From assembly GCA_029339195.1 (NCBI GenBank), contig JAPTJF010000488.1:1-44981 (forward strand): a DNA stretch of 44,981 bases. The letters are read 5' to 3'. The translations under genes were made by a program, and so were the position numbers. This document shows positions 31,901-41,937 of this stretch, piece by piece; position 1 is the stretch's first letter; every line of letters begins with the position of its first letter. Source of the DNA: Micractinium sp. NFX-FRZ. Lineage: Eukaryota; Chlorophyta; Trebouxiophyceae; Chlorellales; Chlorellaceae. Under the pieces are notes generated by a model. The model did no database searches, was not told the DNA's origin, and saw only the letters and a program-made list of their open reading frames with translations.

Positions 31901-34900
31901 GCTGGGGGGCGCCGGGGGAGGGGCGGTGGTGGTGGCGGTGGGGGTGGTGGTAGAAGCGGGCGGGGCGGCCGCGGGGCGGGACGGCTGCGCGACACAGGGG
32001 TGGGGAAGCAGGGGTGGGAGGGTGAGCATAATAAAGTACGCGTTACAGGGATTAAGCAATGCAGCGTGAGGTGTGCACCAGTCCACTGCCTTGCCAACGT
32101 TCACAAATCCCAGCCCCCTTGGCGGCAGGACCCTGCATGGTGGGGTCACCTCGGGCGGCGGCGGGCGGATGGGCACCGGCTCGCCCGTGGCCAGCGCCAG
32201 AGCCTCGTCCATGGCAGCCTGGCGCTCACGCTCCTCGGCCGAGCTCTCTGCAAGACAGGGAGCAAGGTGGGCAGCAGGAAGGGTTCTGTGAGATTTGGAA
32301 GGGTGGCAGGCTGGCGCTCGCGCTCCTCGGCGGAAGGCTCTGCATTGGGGATTCCACACACAGGCAAGGACAATGAATGCTTCCAATGTGCAGATGAGGC
32401 GGTGGGCAGTGCCGTGTCCATGGCAGCCTGGCGCTCACGCTCTTCGGCGGAGGACTCTGCAAGAGGGAGAGCAAGGGAGAGAGGGGTTTTGTGAGGTCAG
32501 GAAGTGTGTGGGTGGTCAGGGTAGAGCAGGCAGGGCAGGAGGCTGCCTGCCCTGCCCGCGGCCGACGCACGCTCCTTGGCAGAGGACTGAGCAGGAGTGG
32601 TTCTGAGGTCAACCGCAAGACATGCACGCTCATTCGCCTACCTACACCCCTCCCACTCACCCGCAGGCTCCACGTGCATCTCGGGCAGGTGCACCTCTGG
32701 CAGGTGCTCCTTGATGTACTCCACAGCTGAGCTCACACTCTCGCCCACGCTGGCCGCCACGTCAGCGGCCTGCGGGGAAGGGCAAGGGGGAGGGGGGAGG
32801 GGGAGAAGGGAGGCATGGTGGTGCAAGGCTGCAAGGGATCTGAGGAGGGGTGCGGGCATGGCAGAGCGGGGGTTGGGGCGGTGCTGAGGCCTAGGGGCTG
32901 GCCGCACAGGTGGTAGCAGCGTGCCAAGACAAACCCCCCCACCCCCCCACTTACACACTTACAAATAAAACACAACGCACACACAAGACAACCAACCGCC
33001 ACCCACCTTGTCCTTGGCAGCGCCCGCCTTCTCGCGCGCCACGTCAGCGGCCTGCGCCGCACGCTCCCGGGTGGCCGCCGCCAGCTCCTCGGCGTGGTGG
33101 GCCGCCTCGCCCACGGCGTGCTTGGCTGCCAAGGGGGCGTGGAGGAAGAGAGGAGATGCAAATCGAGTGAGTCCCAGAGGTGGGCGCCCAAATGGGTTGC
33201 CTCGACGGCAGCGAGCGCGGCATCGGCATCAGGGGAGCAGGCAGCAGGGCAATGCAGGTTGGAGTGAGCGACACGTGGAGGTTGGACAGCAAGCGGCGTG
33301 CCGCCGGGCTGCCCAAATTCCGCCACAAAGCAAGCAGCGTGTGCGGCACGATCGGCACAATCCCCACCCAGTGCACCTGACTCTGCCATCTCTCCTGCCC
33401 GCTCCTTGGCCCGCTGCCCCGCCTCGGATGCCCGCTCTGCCGCCGCCTGAGCCGTCTCCTTGGCCGCCTGCCCCGTCTCTGCCACCTTCTCCTTGGCTGC
33501 CTGCCCAGCCTCGGAGGCACGCTCCTTGGCCGCCTGGCCCGCCTCAGCGGTGCGCCCGGCTGCCGCCTGCACCGACTCCTTGGTGGACTGAGCCGCCTCA
33601 CCGGCGCGCTCCTTGACCTCGCCGACCTTGGCCTGTGCCGCCTGCAGAGGGGCAGGGACGTAAAGTGCTTTTAGATACCCAAGACACGGGCCGAGCGTCT
33701 GACCGAGTTTCCGACACTTGGAGCTGGCAGGCAGGCACTTTAGGGCTCTACAAGTTGCTGGGAAACCCAGGCACACGCCCTGCTGCCACTGCCGAGCTCC
33801 TGGCGGGGGTATAATGCCCCCAGGGGAGTGGCTGGGGGCGTGGCTTGCACGCAGGCGCCCGAGGGGAAGGCGGGAAGCCCCACAAGCCTCCGCCCACGCG
33901 TCCGGCCTCACCCACCTTTCCAGCCTCGCTGGCCGCCTCCTTGCCCGCCTGCACGCTCTCGCCGGCGCGGGTCTCGGCAGCCTCGGTGTGCTCGGAGACG
34001 GCCTGCAGGAGGGGAGGGACGCAGGCAGGCAGGAAAGCACGCATGCATGTCAGAAGGGCCATGCTTAGGTTGCCGATGAGGGTTGCGTGCGAGGGGCCGG
34101 CTGTGCAGAGAGCAAGCCGGGCGTGGCATCCTTCAGGAGGGGAGATCAAGGCTGCAGGCACACCCAGCACGCCAGAGAGCAAGGGAGAACGGAGGGCGGC
34201 ACAGCCAGCCAAGCAGGCAGCCCTGGCTTGCAGGCAGTCGCATGTGGTCGTGCAGGTGGTCCCAAAGCAGGCAGGGGTGCAGGCGCAGAGCCCACACCTG
34301 TCACGGGTGTGCGGCTCTGAAGGCGCCTTGAACCCTGCGCATCCCTGTGCAGCCCCGTTCCACCCACTCCACATCCCCCACCACCCTTTGTGTTTAGTAC
34401 CAGAGGCCCACCCACCCACCCACCTCTGCGTAGCTGATCGTGCCTGGCGCCTTGCTCACATCTGGCTCGATGGCGGGCTGCTGCTGGCCCGTGGCTGCAG
34501 GAAGGGGGAGAGGCACAGTGGGGAAGAGAGTGGGGTGAGGGTTGCCGTGGCTGTGACTGTGAGAGGAACAGGCGCCAAGCTGCAGGTTCAGGCGGAGCGC
34601 CCCGGTGCCAGGGGACAACCGGGCAGCGTTGCGCCCAGCCAGGCACAGCCAGGCACAGCTCTGCACTCTGGCATGGTCCCGGCCAAAGGCCCAGCCGAAC
34701 ATGCATCACAACAACCAGGGGAGGGCAGCGGGCACCGCACTCACATGCGCGGCTGGGGGTGGGAGGGGCTTCCGCCTGCACGGCGAGAGCGGGAGGCGCA
34801 GGTTAAGTTGAAGTAGAGAGTGCGACTATGCCGCAGGGACCTTTGCACAGTGCCCTCAAATTGCACCGAGCCCAGATGCATTGTACACCGGTCCACAGCA

Positions 34901-35256
34901 GATCGCGCGCCGCACTGCGGGGCAACCCACCCGCCAGCTCTCTTCACCGCACCTCACCCGTGACGCTGTGACAAGACGCTGGCGGAGGCCCGTCTGCACG
35001 CCGGCTGATGCCCCCCCGCCATTCGGTGCACCCACACTTCGATCCACCACACACACAAACTCAGCCTCCCCACTGAGCCCGCCCCAAGTCTGCACACCTG
35101 CGGCGGGCTGGCGGTGAGCGTTGCGCCCGCCGCCGCCGGCTTGGCGCGCCCCTTCTTCACATCCTCTGCCGTCACCACAACAGCCGGGTTCTCAACCTCG
35201 GGCGCCGCCTCCTCGCGGGAGAGCAGCTCGAAAGCGTTCTCAGTGCGCCCAGCCAT
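25960..35256 (-). CDS. Giant LEA-like (group 3 type) multi-repeat protein
   Basis: 22 exons join in phase: 35256-35098, 34775-34745, 34494-34424, 34002-33916, 33641-33377, 33125-33007, 32769-32661, 32247-32150, 31984-31773, 31192-31085, 31015-30968, 30897-30817, 30573-30388, 29844-29765, 29360-29109, 28858-28758, 28440-28398, 28159-28082, 27445-27387, 26693-26633, 26404-26250, 26019-25960 (about 820 aa). Residues 117-204 ([19 protein letters not shown]) and 552-634 ([20 protein letters not shown]) are 11-residue Ala/Lys/Glu repeats of the LEA_4 kind: disordered in water, helical on drying, membrane- and protein-protecting. Between them are Pro/Thr-rich and acidic linkers. No signal or transit peptide is obvious ([16 protein letters not shown]), so it is probably cytosolic. 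It could be two genes, since exon 13 (basic, Pro-rich) differs in style, but phases fit one. Exon 11 is a possible cassette. Confidence 0.78.
27150..27192 (-). repeat. Copy of LEA exon-19 end in the following intron
   Basis: Minus strand CTGAGGATGGCGGAGTGCGC and tggcctgtgcggg repeats the true CTGAGGACGGAGGAGgtgcgc and tggcctgtgttgg around the donor at 27386. Loss of one GAG-type unit leaves GGAGTGCGC. The copies are about 217 bp apart because an AT-rich segment lies between. Confidence 0.75.
27222..27362. other. AT-rich segment of foreign appearance inside an intron
   Basis: About 140 bp, roughly two-thirds A+T with runs such as tgtaaaaaatgg, ttttgaaaaacttgg and gttacaaaaatttacatg, within an intron that is otherwise over 60% G+C. 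It lies exactly between the two copies of the exon-19 edge. No open frame. A captured organelle or other filler fragment is inferred. Confidence 0.6.
27880..27908. repeat. Perfect 11-bp stem hairpin
   Basis: AAGCGGCACAG, 7-nt loop cgtcacc, CTGTGCCGCTT, in intron 18 of the large LEA gene. Function unknown. Confidence 0.85.
29895..30032 (-). repeat. Two upstream copies of LEA exon-14 start
   Basis: Minus strand: the real exon start is ctgcagGGAGAAGGTGATGC then ACACCGAGGCC at 29844. Copies start at 29925 (atgcagGGCGCTGCACACCG) and 30028 (ctgcagAGAGAGGGGTGCTG then CACACC). Spacing is 81 and 103 bp. Both acceptors are intact. Confidence 0.78.
30968..31015 (-). CDS. In-frame 48-nt cassette exon derived from LEA exon 10
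   Basis: Minus 31015-30968 encodes [17 protein letters not shown] with an acceptor (ggcag) and donor (AG|gtgggg). It copies the end of exon 10, [17 protein letters not shown], 117 bp upstream. The length is a multiple of three and both phases are 2, so it can be included or skipped without changing the frame. I included it as exon 11. Confidence 0.6.
31260..31580 (-). repeat. Four upstream copies of LEA exon-10 start
   Basis: Minus strand: real start 31192 (cgcagGGCCAAGGCCTCTGA). Copies start at 31274 (cgcag), 31368 (cgcag), 31467 (acat, acceptor dead) and 31574 (tgcag), spaced 82-107 bp. All read GGCCCAGGCCTCTGAGCT-like, and a shared GACCAA...TTGCTGCC lies between copies. Confidence 0.88.
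32335..32590 (-). repeat. Three upstream copies of LEA exon-8 start
   Basis: Minus strand: real start 32247 (tgcagAGAGCTCGGCCGAGG). Copies start at 32339 (tgcagAGCCTTCCGCCGAGG), 32456 (tgcagAGTCCTCCGCCGAAG) and 32588 (ctcAGTCCTCTGCCAAGG), spaced 92, 117 and 132 bp. All are followed by AGCGTGAGCGCCAGGC-like sequence. Three of the four acceptors are canonical. Confidence 0.88.
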
Positions 35257-35806
35257 GGGTGGGCGAGCGGGCAGCAGAGAGTGAGGGTTCGGGGGGTTGA
35301 ACTGGTGGCGTCTCTGACCTGCCTTGGACTGCTGCTGATTGCTCTGTCTCAATCGTGAGTGAACGGGATTGAGCGTGGGAAGGGCGAGGCAGCGGTGTTC
35401 GTGAGCATTTCCACCTCATGCAGACTGGCCCAGCTTCCCCGCCCCTCCCCCATGCAAACGCACGCAGCGACCTGAGGGTTTCGTAACGCTGACGAGACGC
35501 ACGGTTTCAAACACGAGCCCAGGGTCAGCGCTACCAGCCTTGGACAGGCAACCCGCAGGAGCGGGCCACCAACAAGAGTGGTGTGTCCTGCTGCTGGAGT
35601 TTGCCTGCCTTGGCAGCAGATCTCAGGAGATATCCCACAGCCTGCTTAACAAGGCCTTTCCACGACTGCAGGTCCGAGCAGCTCAGACAGGCGCTCTTCG
35701 CCGCTCACCGCCCACCCGCCATCCCACCCGCCCGCGCCGCCCGCCTGGGCCAACTCAGCATATCACATTCCCGCCACTTCCCTGGCAGCCGCCAGCAGCG
35801 ACGGGC
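35257..35806. promoter_or_regulatory. Divergent promoter of the large LEA gene and the coiled-coil gene
   Basis: 550 bp separate the two start codons. No coding exon is supported inside. No clear TATA box. Co-regulation is inferred only from the head-to-head arrangement. Confidence 0.45.
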
Positions 35807-36547
35807 ATGGCAGAGAAACCAGAGGATGTTTACAACGAGCTGGAGGAAGCCAGCGAGCGGCTGGCCCATGTGGTGCACGAGTTGGACAGCGTGAAAGAAG
35901 CGGTGCGGACGGGGAGCGGTGCCGAGGAGGCGGCGCGCCTGAAGCACGCTGCAGCGGTGGCGGTGGCTGACGTGGCTCGCATGCTGCGTGCTGAGGGGCC
36001 CGCAGCTGCCATTGCAGAGGTGCGGCGGTGCGGGAGGTGTGTGTGGGGCGCAGTGCGGGAGGTTGGGGCAGGAGGCAGCAGTATCGGGGGCGGGGGCCGG
36101 GCCGGGTGCAGGGGTGCCCGCCCATCTTCCTGCTGCTGCCAGGACTTGCAAGTCAGCTGGCACCGCTCTCCTTGCCCACTTGTCATTGCTTCTTTGTCAC
36201 GTCCAACGTTTTAAAACTATTGATGATGCCTAGACACCCTAATGCAGGGCACCAAGATGTAAGAGGCAGCTGGCCACGACTTGCCTGTGTTCTCGCATGC
36301 TGTAGCCACTCAGGGCAACAACTCATTACGTGCCCCTGCATACCGCCACTTCACCTTGCAGGAGATTGTGGATGACGACATCAGTGCACTGGAGGAGAGC
36401 ACCCGGGCGGTGCAGCAGAGCGCATGCAGCCCGCGTGGCAGCGCCAGCTCAGAAGCCTCGCTGGCCGGCACCACGGCGCCTGCCGTCATGCCCGCAAGCC
36501 CGCGCTCGCCGTGGGCGCGCGAGGGCAACGCAGAGAAGACCCTGTGA
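35807..36547 (+). CDS. Small coiled-coil protein of unknown function
   Basis: Two exons, 35807-36019 and 36362-36547, join at phase 0 (132 aa). Residues 1-70 are strongly helical and charged with heptad spacing (EKPEDVYNELEEASERLAHV, HELDSVKEAVRTG, ARMLRAEGPAAAIAE). Exon 2 continues EIVDDDISALEESTRAVQQS and then becomes a Ser/Ala/Pro-rich disordered tail with SPR and SPW sites. Such short helical proteins with a Ser-Pro tail are often subunits of larger complexes (BLOC-1, SNAP-associated or axonemal), but I see no diagnostic motif. The start is the first ATG giving the helix. It is divergent from the giant LEA gene. Confidence 0.7.
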
Positions 36548-37512
36548 CCGATTGATGTTGGTGTTGTTGCCACAGGGTTGGGCATTCCTGGCTGATGGTG
36601 CAAGCTGTGTGTGTGTGTTCCTGCTTAAGAGCAACGCTTTACATGCAAGCTGCGCCTGCAATGTGCAAGCTGCAGCGGGGCGGCACACTGCCGAGCGTTC
36701 AAAGCACACCTGATGCTACCCATGCACCAGTATGGGCCACAGTCGGAAGCGGGGAGGCAGGAATGCAGGCAGCACATTGTGAAAGGCGAGCTGAAAGGAA
36801 GTGAGAGACAACAGAGAACTAAAAGGAGAAGGGGCATGGCACGTGCAGGCTTGCAAAGGCAGGCTGCCGGGATTGGGTTTTGGATGGTGAGTACAACACA
36901 GCCAGAGGAGGAATCGGGGCGCCTGCGGGCCCTGTGCATCAAAGAGCCGGCAGCGGCGGGATGAAAACACGCAGGGAACGAAACAGAAAGGGGGAGTACG
37001 CAAGTAGCATTGGCAGTTGGAAGCGGGTTGGATTTGTGTGCATTGGCACCTAAAGGGTCGACAGATCTGGCACTCCTGTGTGCAGGCCCTTTGTCACGGG
37101 CGGGCAGGAGGCTGGATCAGGGCAGCACGGGGCAGGCACGGGGCACAGCTGGGGTATGGCGGGAGGGATTCCTTTGGGGCGGATTCACAGCGCGCTCAAA
37201 TTTGAGCTGACACTGAGCTGGGGGCAGGAGCAAGCAGGGAGGGGTAGCACAGGGAGAAGAGAGCACCGCAGCAGGTTCGAATAGAAGCACAAGCCAGCTG
37301 TTCATGCGGGCGGCACATGGAAAGAGGGGCCGGCAAACCAAGCACGATTGGTTGTCGCAGGGTGGTGCCACGCTGGCGCCACACTGGGCGCTGGCACTGC
37401 TCACATGCTGAGCTGGCTCTGCACCGAGGCCGCCAGCTCTTGCCCATGACGTGGCGGGGGCAAAGTGATGCCACGCTGGCACCACGCTGGCGCCACGCTG
37501 GCCATGCTGTGC
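36548..37512. other. Convergent 3' region, with a copy of the next gene's end
   Basis: No supported exon. It contains the duplicated gene end at about 37401-37455 and several CCACGCTGGC units (37366-37505). Confidence 0.55.
37401..37455 (-). repeat. Duplicated gene end with stop codon
   Basis: Plus-strand TCACATGCTGAGCTGGCTCT then GCACCGAGGCCGCCAGCTC repeats TCACATGTTGAGCTGCAGGT... at 37513-37570, 112 bp away. It is the minus-strand end of the next gene, including its TGA, copied into the 3' UTR. Confidence 0.82.
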
Positions 37513-38624
37513 TCACATGTTGAGCTGCAGGTGGGTCTGCACCGAGGCGGCCAGCTCTTGCATGACGTGGCGGGGCGGGGTGACGCTGTGCAGGGTGAAT
37601 GGGGCGGAGGAGTAGGAGAGCAGGTCCACCGCCCCAACGCCTGTGGGGCTCTGCGGGTCGATCAGATCATAGTCCTGCCCTGTGGGGCCGCCCTGCAGAC
37701 AAGCAAGGAAAGGAATGCATTCTAAAAAAGATACTCTGGGAGGTCAATTGGCTCGTAGTCTTTGCCTGCGAGGCGCCCTGCGCTCAGAAAGCCAGGGGCA
37801 CCAATTTCTGAGCATGCTGGGGACACATTTGAAGGAACCTCATTGCCTGCACCCCGGACTGCCCCTCTCCATACACAAGGATCCTGGAGATAGATCACCA
37901 CACCGAGCCAAGCAGAGCACGCGTGTGCAAGCCACTTGCCTCGATGACGGCATCCGGGTTAAAGCCTGGTGGCATGCCAGCATAGCAGCATGGGCTGCTG
38001 GGGCCGGAGCCACGGCCGGCACGCGGGCTGCTGGGGCTGGGGCGGCAGCCGGCGCGCGGGCTGGACAGGGCACGCCGCCCCTGCCTGGCATCATCCGACA
38101 AAGGCCCCGCTGGGTAGGGGGCCACTACCAGGCGGGGCGGGGCGGCGGCGGCCACTGGTGCTGCCGCCTCCTGTGCTGCTGCCCCCCTTGAGGGCTGGGG
38201 CTGGGGCTCCGGTGAGTCGAGCCGCTGCTCCCCCTCCCCCTCTGGTGCGGCCCGGCTGTACATCTGCAGAGGGGGTGGGTGCGGGCAGGCGGGAGGGGTA
38301 AGCAAGATGTGCAGGAGGGAGGGAGGATCGAGCAGGCCCAGCTTCTTGACATGAAGCAGGTCGCAGGTTACTCTACTGGCTCGCAAATTTGAAGGAAACG
38401 CTGTTGTGCGCGGGACCATTGCCGGCGGGGCAGCCAATCTGGGGCGGACTGGCACGCCGGCTGGGATGGCAGCTCCACTGCCACTCTGGCGCCATCATAC
38501 CGCCTGCATCCATCCTACGCCAGCACCTTCCCTCGCCTGCCCTCCAACGCTTCCTCCGCCCTATGACCCCAACCTGCCTCCCAACTCGAGTGTCCCTTGT
38601 ACTCCCTCTCACCAGCAGCACGTT

Positions 38625-38660
<36 letters not shown>

Positions 38661-41600
38661 CGCTTGCTCCTCCTCCGCCTCCCCCGTCGCTCCCTCCTCC
38701 CAGCCCTCCTCCACGCCCACCCCCTGGCCGCCCCTCATCGCCTCATACAGCCCCTCTGTGGACCCCAGCAGCCGGTCGGCTGGGGAGAAGGAGAAGGAGA
38801 AGCCCTCGTCCCGCACGTGGTACGAGGCGCGGGGGGACATGGCGGTCTCAAAGTCGTAAGAGGCCGCCATGCGCAGGTCGCCTGCGTGGGGGTTTGCAGG
38901 GAGGGTTCGAGGGCTGGAAGGTGGAAAGGGGTTGAAGGCTTGCTGGCTGATGGTTGAACAAGCAAGCGCTGCCCCGTGCGCAGGCCGCCCACTTTGCCTC
39001 ACCCAATCAGAACACATACACAGACATCCCGACCTGCCCCGACCTGTCTAGCGCCCCAACCCAGTGTGGCCTGCCTGCATGGCGCCCCAATCCCGTCACC
39101 GAGCCTGCCCATTTCCAGCCTCTCCCGAAATGCGAGTGCCTCAAGAGCATGTCCGAGGAACCAATGCCAGCCGTCCCAACCCTCCCTGCCTGGCGCTTCC
39201 TGCTGAGCTCACCAGAGCGGGAGGGCTTCATGGAGAGGGAGTGCCGGAAGGTGCGCTCCTCCTCTACCTCCACTGCGCTCTGCAATGGGGTAAGGGGTGA
39301 GTTGGGGGGGGGGGGGGGGTGAGCAGGGGGTGGGACGTGTGGGGCATTGCTAGGGGAGGGAAGCGAAGCATTCCGATGGAGGGAGTCGGGGGGCCGAGCA
39401 ATGACCGGGGCGGGCTGCCGTGGCACTGGCACTCGATGCAGGTGTGCTCCCTTCAATCTGCCCTGCCTCGGGGGGGAGGTGTGGGATGAGCGTGTGCAGC
39501 GGGGGCGAGCAAGCGGCAGCAAAGGACAGGGGGCAGTGGGCATGCCCTCCACCTCCACCGCAGGCTCACCTCTGCCACCACTTCCAGAGGCAAAGTCGCG
39601 CAGGGGAGCCACCGCTTTGTCACAAACCAGGGTAGGGAAGAAACCAAGGCACTCACCTCCGCCACCACTTCGGAGGCAAAGTCACGCATGGGAGCCACCG
39701 CCTCTGCGGCGGTCACTGACAGCGGGGTGCGCGGCGCCGTGCCGCCGCCGCCCACGCTGCTGTGCGTGCTGGGCTCCTCGCCGCTCCCCTGCGTTGCTAT
39801 TGGGGCCACAGCGGCGGTGCCGGGGCTGGACGGGCTGCTGAGCAGCGGTGCCGAGTCGCCCCAGGCGATGCTGCTGCTGCCGCCAGGCTGCGAGCAGACA
39901 GAGGCAGCGGCTGCGTCTTCGCTGCCTGCAGCCGCAGCCTGCTCCTCGGCGCGCTCCTGCCGGGACGGATGCAGGAGGGTGGGAAGGGGCAGGCGGTGGG
40001 CAGGCAGGCCCCGTCAGGGGGCAGGCCAGGCCTTGGACAGGGCTGGGGCCGGGGCGTGGGGCAGCTGGAGCGGTGCAGCACAGGGACCCCCCGACAGCTG
40101 GGGCAGCCCTGCTGGGGGGCCCTCCCCAAGGCATGCGGACACACACCTTCACACAAAGCTGCATGCCTAACCTGCCCCCTCCATCCATCTTACCCTGCCC
40201 ACTGTGCGTGCCAGGTGCATGTCGTGCGCTGCCCCCCCTTGTGGTGCATTCACCAGCCAGGCCCCTGGCCTCCCTCGCATCCACTCTTTAACATGGCCCA
40301 TGCTCATCACACCCACACACACACAGAGATCTGGTGGTGCACCAGGCTCCTCCAGCACCGCTCACCCCAACAAAGAACGCCGGCCGAATACATACTACTA
40401 TTCTTTTGTTGTTGCTCTCTTCACCTGGTGGTGAAGCAGGCTCCTCCTACACCCCCTCACCCCAACACCTTCTGCACCCCCTCACCCCAACAACCACGTC
40501 GCCCCATTCTAATGTTGGTTGCTCTCCCCACCTGGTGGTGCAGCAGCTCCTCCTGCATCACCTCGGCATTGGTGGCCGCCACACTCGACAGGCTGGCGAT
40601 CTCGCCCTTGGCTTGCTGCAGGGAGGAAGGCACACGACGGGGTCGAACGAGACAGCAGAGTTGGTCGCAAAAGAGTGGCGCCCGCCACATCCAACAGGCT
40701 GGCGATCTTGCCCTTGGGGGGCAGGGAGAGGGCGGGCAGATGAGCAGGCAGGAGCAGCAGTGATGTGGAACCAGGGAGACGGAAAAAGAGGGGAGGCGCA
40801 GCAAGGGAGGGGGTCGGCGGCGGGGGGCGACGAGGGAGGGGCACAGCTGCCAGCCATGCCACCGGCAGGGCGACACAATAACCTGGTACTGCTGGGTAAA
40901 GTGCAAGTGGCAGTACGGGACTGCCAGCAGTGGCAGTACGGGACTGCCAGCAGTGGCAGTACAGGACTGCCTGCCAGCAGGGCAGGCACCCACCCACCTC
41001 TAGCGTGGAGAGCAGCAGCTGGGAGTCGAGGTGCGGCAGCAGCGCGCCCTTCCAGCGTGCACGCTTCACCTGCGCGGGGGGTGGATATAAGGCGGGTGAG
41101 TGAGGGGGGCAAATGGGTGGGCGGGCGGGAAGGCGGTTGGGAGACGGGCGGGCGGCCGGCATCCAAAGGAGGGGCTACAGCATCAAATGCGCTTCAATAG
41201 CTGGACCACGACCCCGCCCTCCAAGTGAAAAGCGGCCTGCTTCCACACGAGTAACAATGGGCCTCCACCGCCACTCCCAACCGCCGCCTAACTACATGAG
41301 GCCTCACACAGGTGCTCACCGCGTCGTCGATGACGTCCCGGCAGCGGGCCGGCTCCACTCCCTTGGCGCAAGCCGCAGACACCAGAGCCTCCAGCTCAGA
41401 GACCTGGACGGTGCAGGCGGCGGCAAAGGGAATAAGAAAAAATGGAAGTGCCAGCGGGCCTCGGAAGTGATCACCGCCGGCAGGCGGGGGCAAGGAGCAT
41501 GTCGGCCTGGACCCGGTGCCGCGTCCCGGCGCATTCTGCAGGGGTGCCAGGGACGATGCTGAAGGTCCTTCGGCTAAAAAGGGCCGGGCCGGCGCCTTGC

Positions 41601-41663
41601 GTGAGAGGGACTGACCTTGGCCTGCATGTTGAGGGCCTTCACATCCTCTAGAGACAGACTCAT
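37513..41663 (-). CDS. Unrecognised 475-residue protein with acidic and Pro-rich linkers
   Basis: Nine exons in phase: 41663-41616, 41403-41320, 41069-40998, 40615-40532, 39956-39657, 39279-39213, 38881-38613, 38263-37940, 37692-37513. Residues 1-100 are helical (SLSLEDVKALNMQAKVSELE, RWKGALLPHLDSQLLL, GEIASLSSVAATNAEVMQEE). Later parts include VEEERTFRHSLSMKPSRS, SYDFETAMSPRASYHV, a Glu run near residue 300 and a Pro/Ala-rich linker. The C-terminus (FNPDAVIEGGPTGQDYDLID, GVGAVDLLSYSSAPFTLHSV, HVMQELAASVQTHLQLNM) looks folded and conserved. I cannot name the family. Intron 8 has a GC donor (ATCGAG|gcaagt). It is head-to-head with the next LEA-like gene. Confidence 0.68.
38617..38692. repeat. 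CTC/TCC tract coding for poly-Glu
   Basis: Plus-strand CTCCTCCTCTTCCTCCTCCT-type repeats read as a run of Glu codons in exon 7 of the minus-strand gene. Confidence 0.85.
39565..39620 (-). repeat. Copy of exon-5 end and donor (37.5-41.7 kb gene)
   Basis: Minus strand GCGGTGGCTCCCCTGCGCGA then CTTTGCCTCTGGAAGTGG and GGCAGAGgtgagc repeats the real exon end with its donor at 39656 (GGCGGAGgtgagt), 87 bp downstream. The donor is intact. Confidence 0.85.
40684..40718 (-). repeat. Copy of exon-4 start with dead acceptor (same gene)
   Basis: Minus strand CCCAAGGGCAAGATCGCCAG then CCTGTTGGATGTGGC repeats the real GCCAAGGGCGAGATCGCCAG at 40612, 106 bp away. The acceptor has become a C run. Confidence 0.8.
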
Positions 41664-41937
41664 CGCGCCGCCTTGCAGTGTAGACGGTAACACAGCTTAG
41701 TTAAGCGACAAAGCGTTGTGTTTGGCGCAACGCCGACACTTGGCGGACTGCTGCAATCTACTGAGTCAATGGCCACAGATTGTATCAGTGATCATAATGC
41801 TTAGTGTCGGAACAGGGCAGGCGATCTTGTCGGCCCACAAACAGGGGTTCCGTCCACGCTGGCAGGGGTTCCACCTCCATGGCGCAGTTGCCCCCTCCCT
41901 TGTTCTCCCCATGCTCTGTGTTGTCAGGTGACTCTGT
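41664..41937. promoter_or_regulatory. Divergent promoter of two head-to-head genes
   Basis: 274 bp between start codons at 41663 (-) and 41938 (+). AT-richer than the flanks (for example tgtatcagtgatcataatgc). No exon seen. Confidence 0.45.
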
